Shown here: positions 15,525-28,480 of the stretch, in pieces | Numbering within the stretch: position 1 is the first letter of the stretch | Layout: every line of letters starts with the position of its first letter | The notes under the pieces: model-generated | Seen by the model: only the letters and a program-made list of their open reading frames with translations | Told to the model about the DNA's origin: nothing | Databases searched by the model: none | Source of the DNA: Absidia repens | Taxonomy: Eukaryota > Mucoromycota > Mucoromycetes > Mucorales > Cunninghamellaceae | Length of the DNA stretch: 64,000 bases | Assembly: GCA_002105175.1 (NCBI GenBank) | Contig: MCGE01000018.1 | Coordinates: 248,001 to 312,000 of the forward strand | Direction of reading: 5' to 3' | Translations under genes and position numbers: made by a program

Positions 15525-15845
15525 AAAAAGGATCTATTGCACAGACTATGAGAGATGCTAATGTGACGTTTTTTTTATTAAAGCAAGTAAAAAGAGATAA
15601 ACCAAGCTAATGAAGGACCTAAAAGTCAATTAATTAATGGTGGTCCCAATTCCTAAATCCAAAATGAAAGGGTTTCCCCATGCAAGTCGTGATCCCCTGA
15701 TTTCAAAACGCTTCTAAACTAGTTTTGATACTATTCTAAGTCCAACATAACCTCTTGAGGTTAAAATGGTGAAGGAAAAAAAAAAAAAAAGAAGAAAAAT
15801 TGGGAGAATAGAAAAACCACGTGGGCGGAAATCGAAAAGTTTTCT
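15525..15845 (-). mobile_element. Dispersed repeat, 5' fragment E (minus strand)
   Basis: On the minus strand it begins at TTTCCGCCCACGTGG (CACGTG at 15818-15823), followed by a T-rich leader. The conserved core then includes AAACTAGTTTAGAAGCG and CTTGCATGGGGAAACCCTTT. Similarity to the long copies continues to CTGTGCAATAGATCC near 15530 and is then lost, so the distal two thirds are missing. Confidence 0.65.
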
Positions 15846-16508
15846 GTAGACTCTCGCTGAACTGCAGTTTGATTATTTTCCTTTTTTTCTCATTTTGTCA
15901 AAAAAAAAAAGCAAACAAAAATCAAAAAAAGCAAAAAAGGAGGTTCCAGAAGGCTGCTGTCTTGCTAGCATTGAATATAGCATGATTACACATATCAGAA
16001 TAACGATATTACCCTCAATAGCGATGTAATTTCGCTTTTTCGTTGCTATCATTACTTTGGATCCCTACTGTATAAAGGTAATTTTTTTCAACAACCATAT
16101 CAGTGTATTAATATGTATGATATAGTAACTGTTCCCTAATAGCTAACACACAACCTTAATTAGACATCAAATGATGCACACTGCAAGAAAGCTCACCAAT
16201 CAACCCCCCAACAATAATGACATTAGAAAAAAAAAATAGGTGATTCGAAGTGGAAATTCAAAAACGATGGAGCTTTATTCAAAAAATAAAAGACTACTAA
16301 ACGAAGTAAGAAGAAACAAAGACAAATATTTGTATGCGGGAAAAAAGCATAAGAATATAAAAAATAAATGGTGTGATTGCATGTGTGTATGTATGTTTAA
16401 TGATAATTGCTAATAATATAAATGATAATAATAAAAAAAGTTCGTACAATGATAAAACAAATGGGTAGTAACGGGGATAAGTGAGGGTGGAGAAGTTGCG
16501 AGGGAATT
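15846..16508. other. Intergenic between repeat fragment and RPF2 3' end
   Basis: AT-rich, with A runs at 15900-15910. The last 250 bases probably hold the RPF2 3' UTR. No other gene seen. Confidence 0.5.
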
Positions 16509-17846
16509 CTAATCATCAGATTTTTGCTTCTTGTTGGAAGTTTCATCATCATCATTGTCCTTGTCATCAGCAGATCGCTTTTTGAGACCCTTCATCTTCC
16601 TGGTTTGGATCTTGTGTAATTCTTGTTGACCAACGTGGATGCGACCAAGCTTATCACCCATATCATCGACATTGACATTCTTAACCTTGGTTTTCTATAA
16701 AGGAATACGAAAAGCAAATGGATGAGCAACCGGTTCTATCACATTATATACGACACTTCCCTATCACAAACATACGCATATACTCTCTCACTCCCTCTGT
16801 CCACCTCTTTAGTTATTTACCTTCATTTCCACGGGCACCTTGGTAGCAGCCTTCCATAAATCAGGTTTGGCAGCATTGGCGCGGCGGACGACAAAGTCAA
16901 AGTTGGGGCCCATTTCTTCCAGTTCGACACGAGGTGTCTTGACACCACTCTTCTTCATTTGCACGGTATAAGTTCGCATCAAAATATTGGTTTCCGAGGT
17001 TGCTGTAAAACTGATGACATATTCCAATCCAGTCAAATTCACCGCATCACTAGCATCTCCGTTGAAAAAATCTAAAAAGTAGTTCTTGATGGCTTGGCAT
17101 GTAGAGTTGCTGTCAAAAACTTCACCGTTAAATACCAACACGGGCTTCATACCCACCGAGCATTTTGATCCCTAAGTAGGAAAAAAAAAAAAAGAAAAAA
17201 GAAGAAAAAAAAGCCGCCTCTCAACTAATCAGTCATTCCATTCTGATGTGTAGCATTGAATTGCAATCAAAAGATATCCTTTGCTTACCTTAATTTGGCT
17301 CATGGCTTGTAATTTTTCAATACCCAGTTCAAACATTTCGAGTACTTGATGATTGAACATGCGAGCAAAGGTCAAGTTGTGAGGTCGTTTTTTCAAATGA
17401 GTACCAACCACTATGAGAGAAGCATCATTCTTGTTGGAAAAGAATTCGAGTTTTTCTTCGTCTTCAAAGGGCTTGATTTCGTTCTTCTTGGTGAAGTGAA
17501 TGGCGTTGGGTCGTTTCATAGCATACTACAATGATCCATAAAAAAACACACATTCATGAGTATCACATCTAGTTTAATTCCTTCCTCCTGATTGCCATAT
17601 GGTTTGAATACCCTATATTTATCATTATTACTTACCAAATCCTTCAAGGCATCTGTGACCACCTGACTAGTGGTTGATCCATGAACGATCAAAGCTGTTT
17701 TGGGGTTTTCGTGCACTTTAGATTCCCTATTCTTGAAGAATCGTTTTGTGCGGGCGGTTTTGGGTTTGCTATAAAGAATAGAATGGCATGTCAATATGCA
17801 TGCCAAATAAAAACTGTGATCATTTTACTTACACTGTGCGTAACAT
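16509..17846 (-). CDS. RPF2: RPF2, Brix-domain ribosome biogenesis factor
   Basis: Rpf2 works with Rrs1 to dock the 5S RNP (5S rRNA, uL18, uL5) into the pre-60S particle in the nucleolus. Exons 17846-17833, 17768-17636, 17525-17289, 17171-16821 and 16694-16509 join in phase to 306 residues, the usual family length. The first exon is only 14 bases (MLRTV split), giving the family start MLRTVKPKTARTKRFFKNRE. The Brix core includes KTALIVHGSTTSQVV, YAMKRPNAIHFTKKN, ASLIVVGTHLKKRPHNL and GSKCSVGMKPVLVFNGE. The C-terminus is a basic/acidic nucleolar tail (KMKGLKKRSADDKDNDDDE). It lies downstream of RRP12 on the opposite side of a short gap, same strand. Confidence 0.95.
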
Positions 17847-18257
17847 GTTTTGATCGATATGAATATGAAAAAAAAGAAGGGGGGAAAGAAACGTTGCAAA
17901 TAAAAAAAAAATCAGAGAGGCTTGTTTCCAAAAAAATTCATGGAGTTCATTCTCCGCACTTTTGATACTGACTGAAGTTAAAACCCAACACTCGATACAA
18001 TCAATCAATAACTAAAGACAAAATGAGTGATTTTTTATTTTGAGAGTAATAATAAAATGATAAATATAGGAAAAACAGAAAGAATATAAAAATGAGGGAA
18101 TGATAAAAAGTGTGAAGAATGCAAAATCATCTAATACAGAAATATATATATATATAATATAAAAACAGTGAATTCAAAATAAAAGAGTACTAAAAACTAA
18201 ATATAAAGAGTAAGAGGGAGGAAGTATAAAGAAACCAACCAAATAAAAAGGGCGGAT
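17847..18257. other. Gap between RPF2 start and RRP12 stop
   Basis: It must contain the RPF2 promoter and the RRP12 3' UTR. It has A-runs and a TATATA stretch near 18142-18157. No gene. Confidence 0.55.
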
Positions 18258-21200
18258 CTATTTCTTGAGTCTTCCGGTAAAGGTCATCCTTGAGGTTTGC
18301 TTTCCCTTCTTCTTGATCACCTTGTTAAGTGGCACATAACTGTAAGGGTCAGCTTGGTCCTTTCTCTTGACATCACCACCAGCTCTCTGTAACACAGTGA
18401 AGAAAAACAATGATATTAGACAGTTCATCCATGCCATCCTAATTCGCATTTTGGATATTCTATTATGTTTTTCTTACCTTTGATCTAAATTCTTTTCCAA
18501 TACGTTCAAATTTGACAGCATTCTTCTTCTTCTTTCCAGTACCTTCATCCACATCCATGTCATCGTCTTCCGCATCCTTTTCACCCTTCTTAAATTTGAT
18601 ACGGTTGCGGCGATCCCGAGTAAACCCATCAGCACTACGCACAGCTTCCATGTAATAGTTTTCTTCCTTGGGTTCGTCATTGCCATTTGAGTCTTTGCTC
18701 TTTTGTTTGTTGTCATCATCGTTGATCACCATTCTTCCGTCTTCGTTTTCAGCAAACATAGAGCGAGCACCACCAGCTTGAGCGGCACCAGCCTTTGATT
18801 TCCGAGCAGAAGGCTTGGAGGATGAGATCTGACCAAGAGCAGAGCGATCCAAAAAGTCCAGTACGCCACCGGCATTTTCACGAATATAAGTATTGCTTTG
18901 TTGTTGTTGACGTCCACCCTTCTTCTTGTTGGCAGAGGCAGCAGCACCAGATGATTGACCCATGTGCTCATCATCATCATCAGAGCCTTCCAATTCGCTT
19001 TCACTGCCATAGACCACTTCTTCATAAGCATCATGGTATCCAGTGACCTTCTTGGCAGACATACGGTTGGCGATTTCTTCATTGTCGCTTTCATCTTCGG
19101 CAGCAGCACGTTCGTTCTTTTGACGTTTGGCACGGAGTCGACGTTTTTGGATGTTGGAGATCAGTTTCTTGTCATCTTCAGGTACCATTTGGGAGATGGC
19201 ATCATAACCAAAGCGACGGATCAATCGTTCAAACACGTGGCGGATCTTGAGTTTAAAGTTGCGATGTTGATGACTGCATTTCAAAATATGGTCGACAATA
19301 GTATCCAATTGAGGGCCAAGAATGGAGTTGTCCAGTACCACAATGCAAACCTTGATATAACCTAAAGCACCTTTGACAATTTCACGGTTGTTGGAAGCCA
19401 CAAACACGTTGACCGTTTGCAATAATTCGGAAGCCACTTCTCCAGGGAGGTCATCCTTAAATTCAAAGAAGACGCGCGACAAAGCGGTGATGGTAGCACC
19501 AATCATTTGTGCGGTGGTACCAGCAAGACCAGCAGTGAGCATGGTAAAGAATTCGCTAAGATTGGCTTCAGCTAAGTGAAAAAAAAATATGTATAGTTAA
19601 TATCAAAACACTCATTTATCACAATAGTTTTTTTGTTTTGTTTTATATTACCATCAGGGGCACCAGCATCCATTCCTTGTAATTGGCTAGTCTTAACGAG
19701 ACCACCTTCTTTCATCTTGTTACCCATATCCACCAACGCAGTAAAGGCAAACGTACGACATTTTTCACCATTGTCCTTCAAGGCAACCACAATTTCAGAC
19801 ATGATAGCAGGAATAAAGTGAAGGTCAGAAGCATCCAATAAACGGACAACAAGCATCAATGTTTTGACACGATCTTTGCGAGCAGAGGGAGTACACGACA
19901 TGGTAGCATCCAAAAGTTTGGTTTGTAATTCAGCAAAGTGGGCACGGATGACGGGCTGAGCTTGGGGAGATTCCAAAAGATGGCAGAGAATCTTGTAGCC
20001 CTTCTTTTGCAAGAGAGGAGCATCTTCCTTATCCAACAACGAGGTAATAGTGCCATTGTATAAAAGTTCAGATGATTCGGGACCCAAGAAAGGAATCATG
20101 ATGATGGAGAGATCCAACATGGTTTGCGACATGGGTGGAGGTAAGGATGGATCGGCGGCAACTTGGGGTTCTCCGGATTCCAGAGCTTGCGATAATAAGC
20201 CAAGCACTTTTTTGAATGTTTCATTAATGTCCTATAAGAGAGAAATAGAAAATGTAAGACTGATGTTCATGTAAAAATACATACATCTATATCTATATCT
20301 ATATAATTACCTGGGGAGAAGTGACGGCAAGATAGGCCTTGATAACATCACCCATGAATCCACGGTTGTTGGGAGCAATTTGGCTATAAACGTTGAAGAA
20401 GACAGCGAGGTAGTTGACCGCAAATTTACCAAGATGTTCTAAGTTGTCTGCCGCTTCTGCTTTGGAGATACCGTAAGCTTTGATAAGGTGAGCATCATCC
20501 GCATTTGACTTGGCAAGTTGTTGATTTTTTTCCACCAAAAATTGAAGTGCTTGAGAGATGGTGGGTCGCAATTCGGGTTGTGTGTATAAGAGAGAACTGA
20601 ATCTTTCGGCAACTTGATCAGTGAATGCATGAGCCAAATCCATGGGGAGATCACAGAACCCAGGTGCTAAACTCCAGATTTGATGCAACAATGTTTCATA
20701 GACCTTGGCTTGTAAAGCAAGTTCCCGATTGGTAGCAGATTCCGCCTTTTCAGCCAAACGATCACCCAAAGGAATCAATTCGTCCACAAAGTAGGTCAAC
20801 GTGGTGTTGGTAGTGTAAGTCTTCAACAAGGGAAGCAAAAAGGCACGGCCAACGCTGGCAGAGGAAGTAGGAGTTTCCAAGTTCAACGGAAGAATGGCTA
20901 AGAAGTTATCAGGCCCCATAGTGGCAACAGCAGCACCGAGGGTTTTGTCCAATTGTTCCTTGTATGATTCACCGGGTGATAAACGGATTTCGCCCAATAG
21001 TGCAAGACATTTGTTCATTAATGGTGCAGAGGCACGGTGTAATTTTCGGAATAAGGTTTCTTGTACCATCATCACTTGCTTCCATGCCGATTGGAAATGG
21101 ACACCGAGACCTGATTCAGTAATAGCCACCACTTCAGAAATACCGTTGGTTTGACCCGCAGCTGCTTCAGCCACCATAGCATCAGAGATGCAGTAATCAA

Positions 21201-22805
21201 TCAAGGTAGATAAACATTTGGCAATTTGAGTGTAGTTCTTAGATTCTTGTTGGAAATCATTGAAGATAAGACCGTATACAACAGGGAGATCGGTGGCACA
21301 GGTTGCAGGGTTCATCCTAATGATAATAGTAACAATCCAAATGTTGAGTTCAGTGCACAAAAGTGACACGTCTATCTCCATCAAACTTACTTTGCATAAG
21401 CAGGATAGGCTTTGCTAATCATCAGTAACCATGTAGGGAGTAACCGTTCATCATAAGCAGCGGGCTTCAATTCACAAATAGCCTATCAACAAAAATTATT
21501 ATCAGATAACCCACCAAACACTACTACTGAACATCTAAAGTTTTTGAATAATTCTTACGGATAAGAGGTTGGCGAACTTGTCTTCGTCGATATCTGTTTC
21601 TTGAGCATCAAAAAGGGATTCAAATACATCAAAAGAAGCCTTGGTAAGGAAGATGTTGTTCAGTCTTGGAAGTTGAAGGAGTGTTTGACAGAGTATGGTA
21701 AAGTGCTAATAATTATACATAAAATATTAGTATATGTCCTTATCCACGTAAGATGGTATCCCGTTGTTTTCCTCTTTTCGGTATCGAACTTACGTTTGGT
21801 GGCCAGTATTGCACAATAGATTGAAGTAAAGCCAGGATTTGTTGAGCAGCGTGTTGATCGGTCTTTGTGGCTTCATGTAACACACGCAATATGAATTCCG
21901 CAGTGATGTTGGCGGCAGGATGGACAACAGATGGGGGAGGGGGGTTGGATAAGATGGTGCGTACAGCGTCTTGAGCACGTTTACGAGCCTATAAAGTAGA
22001 ATATGAGATCAGCATATCATTAAATGAATAGCTAGGGAGAAAGGGGAGAAATATACCTTAGGGGAAGCATTGGCGCTTAAAACGAGAAGAACATGGTAAC
22101 ACTTTTTCGTGACAGGCATGGACCATGTTTGAGCATCTTGAGCCACTAAGAAGCCTTGGTAACATCCAATAATAGATCGCACAATGGGTTGCTCTTCGTT
22201 GAATTGTTCATAAGCGGCATCGAGCATTGGGATCACGGAGCTGAACTTGGATCGGAGGATGGGCACAGGTACTCTATGAAAAACCATCAAATATATATAT
22301 GAGTATTAAATATGCGAGCTGTAGTGGGTTGAGCTTGTCATAAATGATCTTTCACTTACTCTGTCAAAACTTCGTCCAACAGATACAGTAAAGCACCGAC
22401 AATATCACTTGAGTCTTGAGCTGATTGTAAAGTAGATAACTATATAAGTGAGAAAGGGCAGTCAATGTTAGTAAATCAAGGTAGAGAAAGAGTGTTTCGC
22501 TTAAAGCTTACAATAGCACCAAAATAAGCAGTAGCAGAGAGTTCCACATTCTGTTCTCGAATAGTCTAATATTTAAAAAAAAAATAGATCAGCACATCGT
22601 ACATTGGCCAGTATTTATCAATTTCTTTCTTACCTCTTCGATAGCAATCAAAGTTTGACCATACTAACATAGCATAAAAATAAGTGTTAGCGTCTTGACA
22701 AGTGAGTTGAGTGAGATCCTTAGATCCTTCTGTGGCACTTACCAGTTTTTGATTTTCCAACTTTGAGTTGGCTTGTTTTCTGATCTTGTCAAATTTCCCA
22801 TCCAT
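18258..22805 (-). CDS. RRP12: RRP12, HEAT-repeat ribosome export/maturation factor
   Basis: Rrp12 is a karyopherin-like HEAT protein needed for late 40S (and 60S) pre-ribosome maturation and nuclear export. Twelve exons join in phase: 22805-22743, 22663-22634, 22565-22512, 22439-22360, 22273-22057, 21988-21794, 21705-21559, 21482-21391, 21316-20311, 20231-19652, 19571-18478 and 18386-18258. They give 1228 residues, a normal family length. The start reads MDGKFDKIRKQANSKLENQK, and TPTAYF-like TAYFGAI follows. The long middle exons are helical HEAT units (NUC173 region). The C-terminal third is charged and basic (QKRRLRAKRQKNERAAAE, DDEHMGQSSGAA), ending KKKGKQTSRMTFTGRLKK. It shares a 236-base divergent promoter with the zinc-finger gene. 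Confidence 0.93.
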
Positions 22806-23041
22806 GATAAGTCAGAGGAAGTTTGATATCAATGTATAAGGGAAGAAGGTAAAAAGAAAATAAAGAAAAAAAAAATTGAAGGCACCAAAAGGTTATAAGC
22901 AAGCGAAAAAAAAAAAAAAAAAAAAAAGGCGGGACTGGTTTTTCTGCAAGAAAAAAAGGAGCGGTTGTTAAAACTATCACTTTGGCCAACTCTTCTTTTC
23001 CCAGTTGATAAAATATTGGTCTTTTTCGCTAGGTCGTAAAA
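22806..23041. promoter_or_regulatory. Bidirectional promoter region, RRP12 / zinc-finger gene
   Basis: These 236 bases separate two divergent start codons and must serve both. It carries a 24-base A run (22904-22927) followed by GGCGGGACTGG. No motif can be assigned with certainty. Confidence 0.5.
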
Positions 23042-24203
23042 ATGATAGACTCTGGTTCGACTTTACAACCTCATACTGAAGAACTTGTTTGCCATTGGAA
23101 CGAATGTTTGAGGACTTTTGCAGGTCATGATGCCTTAGGCCATCATTTATCTGAAGGTAAGGGAGGGGGGGGGAGTAATAGGACGAAGTGTTGTCAAGGA
23201 GAAACGCAATTCAATTTCGATTTTGTTATGAACTTACATTATCTATTGATTTTTTTTTTCTCTTCTATAGAACACATTGGCTGGAAAAGAGGAGAATATT
23301 GCTGCGAATGGACCAATTGCTCTCGGAAAGGTGTTAAATGCCACAACAGATTCGCCCTGATAATGCACTTGCGCATACACACTCAGGAAAAACCTTTTGA
23401 ATGTGATGTTGATGGGTGTGGTATGAAGTAAGTCTACCTGGAATCTCCTTTATTTTTATTATTATATTTATACCTTTCTTTCGGGTGTGGGTGTGGGGTT
23501 GTGCTCTAGTTTTGGGCGTTTGGATGCTTTGACCAGGCACAAAAAGGCGGAACATGGAATCGATACGCAGGGAAACCCGACCGAAACTCAAAGCAACAAG
23601 ACGACGAGTGTCAAGATGGAAATTCCCCGTAGTCAGCCTAGGAAACAACATGCGACCCGGGAAGAAGATGCCTACAAACTAGCAGCGCTGTCTCGAGGTT
23701 TGAACAAGAAACGGAAAATGGTTCGCGAAGAAGATCACAGTGAGAAACACAAGCGAGGACGACTTGACAATCCGGATAGTGATTTAGGCGACTATGGCGA
23801 CGTGGATCTACAGATAAATTCAGCAACAGTAAATACCCAGCAGAAACAGCAACAACAACAGCGACATACCTCCTCATCATCGGCATTATCATCACCTTCC
23901 TCCACCTCATTATCACCTCAAAACAAGTATAAAATCGCCAAAGCCAAGTTGCAATATATCTTACGGGAAAATGAAATGTTAAGCGATGAATGGACAGCAA
24001 TCCAGCGACGACTCACACGGCTACAGACGGAACGACGAGTTTTACTGGATGCACTGATGTCAGCAGAAGATGATCAAGATGGTGATTTGTTATCGACGGA
24101 CGACGAGGATGATCCTTTGGATGGACTGGATACCAGCGACAAACAAGGCGAGCCCGGTACTTTGATGAAGGAGAGAATCTTACCCGTGGGAACACAGTCA
24201 TGA
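23042..24203 (+). CDS. C2H2 zinc-finger protein, three fingers plus C-terminal coiled helix
   Basis: Exons 23042-23156, 23271-23427 and 23510-24203 join in phase to 321 residues. Finger 1 is VCHWNECLRTFAGHDALGHH (C-x4-C spacing). Finger 2 is CEWTNCSRKGVKCHNRFALI followed by MHLRIH. Finger 3 is FECDVDGCGMNFGRLDALTR followed by HKKAEH, with a TQEKPFE-type linker before it. A basic, Gln/Ser-rich middle follows (about residues 120-220), then a helix KIAKAKLQYILRENEMLSDE with a Leu/Arg-rich continuation, and an acidic tail. Fingers plus a helix of this kind are reminiscent of the fungal INO80-associated finger protein Iec1, which I offer only as a possibility. A nuclear DNA-binding role is likely. 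Confidence 0.8.
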
Positions 24204-24728
24204 ACTTCGATGGCTGGAATGATACAACAAAAACACAATGGGTATGTAGTATAGTAATTTTAATGGTCATAGTCATAGTCATAGTATTAGCAATAGTACA
24301 GTATAGTATATTTTCTTGCATCTACATGATCTGTCCTTCCTTTTTTTTTTTTTTTTGACTACCATTCTATCCCTTTATTTTGCTATATCAATATATACTA
24401 AGGAAAAAAGCGCACACAAATACAAACATAAACAATAAAAAAAAATTGAAACAACAAGTAGGATATATTTATTTGTATTTATTTGTATGTATATTTGAGG
24501 GGGGGGGGGGCGGGATGGAAAGAGGACCTATTTATCTACACAGTCAATGATGGGGATGGGGACGAATGGAAACCGACAAGGAGGAAGGAATATATAATCA
24601 TACATGAATATGGTGTGGTTGGGCTAGGTTGGGTTGAAGGGGAAGATTCAATAATATTATGTACTAATATTAATAATGATAATGATAATAATAGTGATAA
24701 TAATGATAATAATAAAAAACAAAGATAA
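24204..24728. other. Convergent 3' region between zinc-finger gene and PPxY membrane protein
   Basis: Two genes end towards each other here. It holds a T run (24341-24356), a G run (24499-24510) and AATAAT repeats near 24670-24715. No gene. Confidence 0.55.
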
Positions 24729-25231
24729 CTAGCTATTTGAAGGAGGATGCAATACACGGATATCCTTGGCATAGTCTTGATAGGAAGGTGGAGGTGGTTG
24801 AGGCATATCTTCGGGTTTATATGCGGCAGTGGGATTTGATGAAGAATGTGGTCTATCCGTCATTGTGCTGTATTCAGATAGAAAAGGGGTACGATAATCC
24901 TGTAGTCTTATTGGTCGATTAGTTGGAGGCATATCTACTGCAATGATACCAGGTACGTTGGAAGTGTTGTAGTCGCCTTCATAGTCATTATTCACTATGG
25001 GTTCGTGAGATCGGTTTTGTGCTGCAGTCCAACGCCAAGAACATAGTAAAATATAAGAAGATGAAAAAGTATGTGAGTAAAAAGCGTCAACTGGTTTGAT
25101 AGCACTTATCCGGGGAGGAGGGGCTTACCTTCTCTACGTTTTGCATGACGCCGTCTTCTTACAGCCAAGTAAAAAGTAAGGATTAGTAAGAAAATACAGA
25201 TCGCAACAAGGGCGTAGAATGAGTAGTCCAT
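24729..25231 (-). CDS. Small single-pass membrane protein with PPxY motif
   Basis: Exons 25231-25129 and 25021-24729 join in phase to 131 residues. The N-terminus MDYSFYALVAICIFLLILTF is a membrane helix, followed at once by a basic stop-transfer stretch (AVRRRRHAKRRE), so the tail is expected to face the cytosol. The tail ends with MPQPPPPSYQDYAKD, which contains a PPPSY motif. PPxY motifs bind WW domains of Nedd4/Rsp5-type ubiquitin ligases, so an Rsp5-adaptor or sorted-cargo role is a reasonable inference. The start was chosen because it begins directly at the helix and the upstream hydrophobic frame is in a different reading frame. The family is not recognised. Confidence 0.7.
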
Positions 25232-25558
25232 ATGCTGTGATACCAGGAGTTGTGACAGAAAGAATAGTAGTGTGAGCTAAGACAATATAGTAGTGATATT
25301 CGTTATCAAAAGAGAGAAAGGGAACATAAAAATAGTGGTAAAAGGAAAAAGGAAAGGCGAAAGAAAAAAAAAACAACAACAGAAAAACGAGAAAAGTTTG
25401 AAAGCCCAAAGAGGGAAAAGCTTATCATGCGGAGCCGTCTAAGATTTAAAGACCGGTCACATCATCCAAACAAAAAAAAAAAAAAAAAAAAAAAAAAACA
25501 CCACACATATTTTGACAGACTCTCTCGAACTTTTTTATTTTTATTTTTATTTTTGGCA

Positions 25559-26803
25559 ATGGCAACGGAAACAGATTTGACAACGCCGCAAGCAGCAGAC
25601 ACCAACGCAAGCCAAGATCCCAGCACGCAACTTCGCAATTACAAAGGTATTCAGTACAGTTATGACGAACCACGCTTTAAAGGACTATCAAAAAATGCGA
25701 TTAAACGACTGTTGAAGGATCAACTTTGGGACCAAACACGACCTCAGCGACTTCAAGTCAAACGGGAAAAGCACAAAAAGCGCATCTCTGAAAAAAGGAA
25801 ACAATATGAACAAGGCAATGCACCACCTCTACCTAAACGAGTCAAGACTGCAGATATGGTTTTTGGGAACCGGAAAGCCATTATTGACTGTTCTTTCTCT
25901 GACCTCATGACAAAAAAGGTATGTATATCAAAAAGGGCGGGAGGGACAGGGGTAGGCATGGATGGTTGGGTTGGTTGATCCGGAAACTGCTATATTGGAC
26001 AGTTGTTTTTTTTATATATATTAAAAAAGAAATCCTTGTTTTTATCATAACAGGAAATAGATTCGATGCAAGCCCAACTGGTGCGATGTTATAGCGCCAA
26101 CCGATCTGCCAAGGAAGCTATTCATTTAAACATATCTGGATTTGATGATGCTCTTAAGACAGTCTTTGATAAAAGGACACCCAGTTATACCAATTGGCGC
26201 AACGTGGATTGGGATCCGGAACCTTACGAAAAAAGCTTCGACAAGGAAAAGCTGGTGTATTTGTCGGCGGATTCGGATGTTGTAGCAAAAGAATTGGAAG
26301 AAGACAAGGTTTATATCATTGGTGGCATTGTTGATAAAAATCGGTACAAGGGTTTATGTCAAGACAAGGCAGTGGCTGCTGGCATCGCTACTGCTCAGTT
26401 ACCTATTGGTGAATATATCAAATTGGCAAGTCGAAAAGTGTTGACGGTGAATCAAGGTAAAATAAATAAAATAAAGGGAATAGGACGAAATTGGGATAGA
26501 ATATCAACATGATATTAATCATGCATCTTTCTATATTTTTTTTTTCTGATAGTTTATGAAATCATGCTGAAATGGGTCGAACATCGGGATTGGAAAAAAG
26601 CATTTATGGAAGTTATTCCTTTACGAAAACTCAAGGACAGCGAAATATTTGATGGGGATGAAAGTCAAGATCAAGCAAAAGACGGCCAAGAGGATGAAGA
26701 TGACGATGAAGCACTGCAACAAGAAGATGAAGCTGCTCGGCAAGAAGAAGAAATTCAAGCTGCACAAGAACAACAGGAAGAAAGTCAAATTGCTCAAGAA
26801 TAG
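25559..26803 (+). CDS. TRM10: tRNA (guanine-9-N1)-methyltransferase Trm10
   Basis: Trm10 uses S-adenosylmethionine to methylate N1 of guanosine 9 in tRNA; it is a SPOUT-fold enzyme acting as a monomer. Exons 25559-25918, 26054-26456 and 26553-26803 join in phase to 337 residues. A charged N-terminus (residues 60-100, KREKHKKRISEKRKQYE) precedes the catalytic domain. This reads RKAIIDCSFSDLMTKKEI, then SQLVRCYSANR-like AQLVRCYSANRSAK, then YLSADSDVV, then KVYIIGGIVDKNRYKG, then AQLPIGEYIKLASRKVLTVN, then YEIMLKWVEHRDWKKAF and VIPLRK. The acidic, Gln/Glu-rich C-terminal tail from about residue 280 is an extension. The ATG at 25559 is preferred over an upstream in-frame one that would cross a poly-Lys run. 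Confidence 0.94.
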
Positions 26804-27427
26804 ACGGTGGCTCAAGATTATGGATAGAATAGTTTTTACAATAGTATTGATATTTTTGATTTAGAATAAAAAGAGAATTGTTTATTTGAACGAAATTGAT
26901 TATTGTTTGATTGAACTGGATAGACGATTTGTCAAAAAAAAAAAGTGGGGAACGTGTGTGTGTATTTGTGCTGACTCACAGTCAGTGATTGATCTTTTTT
27001 AGTAATGTGCTACTTATAAATGGGATTGGAACTGATTTATGTGAAGATATTCAAAAGGGTATGATAATGGTCGATGGAATATCATGAATAATTTAATTGA
27101 ATAATCTTGTTTGACAGCACTGAATCTGGTTTTGTTGTCATTAAAAAAATAGGGGTAGGGGATGTTTGACCGTATTTGGGTGGAAAAAAAATAAAAAAAA
27201 AGTTAAAACGAGTTACACAGACATGGCGAGCCACGACAATGCCGATCATTACTGAATATATAACAAAAAAAAGCATTTTTGAAGAAGGAATATCTTTATT
27301 AAATAAATATATATATATATATATATATATAAATGTATACAAAATAACTAAACTATAACATTGGTACTAATGGAATATAGATGCGAATGAAGAGGGGAAA
27401 GGGTGATAACGAGCAGAGGGTATGACT
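26804..27427. other. Convergent 3' region between TRM10 and the seven-helix protein
   Basis: AT-rich DNA with a TA dinucleotide run at about 27309-27331. No gene supported. Confidence 0.55.
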
Positions 27428-28480
27428 TCAAGCTTTTGATGAGCTGAGTTCGGTTAAGACCACGACTTCTTGATGTTGTTTGATTTCCAATTTCAATGGC
27501 TTTTCATTGTTGCTTTGTTGAGGTAAAATACGATCCATGAATTGAGTTTCGGCAGGATGTGTGGTAACCCAATGGACAACACAGGAAACAATGGTGACAT
27601 CCTATACAGAAAACGTGGGAGAGGGAATAGAGTTGAGAACAAAGTCGTCCATACATCAAATTCGCGCCGTGTTTTTTTTTATCTTACCAAAGTAGTAACA
27701 CATGTTGCAATCAATCCTCGAAGACCATCTTGATAGATAATAGTGAGACAATATTTGACTAATGCAGTAACGAGAGCAACAAGACCAATGATGGTATTGC
27801 GACCAGTTGTAATACTGAGCGCCATGGCAAATGGGGATCCTTGTTGAGCTTGACTTGGCATGAAGTAGTGTTTGGCAAACATTCCTGTAAACATTAAAGT
27901 AACAAAGATATCGTAGCTGAGGACAGTGATAGAGGCTGGTAATCGATATCCAATCCAGCAATGGTAAGGCGTGTTTTCACTGACATAAATAACCCGGTAA
28001 TAGACCATTAATACAGCCAAAGCAATATAAGGCACCATGAGAATCACGTTGAAGTTGTAGCTAAAGGATCGGAATCGAGATATCTTTGGCATAGAAATGA
28101 TGTATAACTAAATATAATATGCAAAAAAATTAGTGACCACTATTTACACCAATTTCGAATACGATTATATGCATGTATGTATGTCTCACCTTTTCGATCC
28201 AATATAGATACAGAATCACCTTGGTCACAGTGTAGATCAGCGAAATGTTGAAGAAGGCGAGAGAGCAAGAAATACTATTGCCATTGTTGGTACTGGTTAA
28301 CATGCAGCCAATCAAAGCAATAGCCCATGAGCATCCATATAGTGCCAGAAGAAGTCCACGAATGTAATAAACACGTCCTTCAATACTCGCCACCTTTCGG
28401 CCAAAGATAATGGATAGGATCGTAATGCATGCTACGCTACACACTTCGGCTAGAATTTCGTACTCGTCTGGCGAATACAT
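27428..28480 (-). CDS. Seven-transmembrane protein, possible fungal GPCR-like receptor
   Basis: Exons 28480-28190, 28107-27688 and 27601-27428 join in phase to 294 residues. Seven hydrophobic helices can be counted: around EVCSVACITILSIIFG, IRGLLLALYGCSWAIAL, FFNISLIYTVTKVILYLYW, NVILMVPYIALAVLMVYY, ITVLSYDIFVTLMFTGMF, NTIIGLVALVTALVKYC and LIATCVTTLDVTIVSC. There is almost no N-terminal tail. A cytosolic-looking C-terminal tail of about 40 residues (QSNNEKPLKLEIKQHQ) follows. The topology fits a G-protein-coupled-receptor-like fungal membrane protein, but no ligand-class motif is visible, so the function is unknown. Confidence 0.75.
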
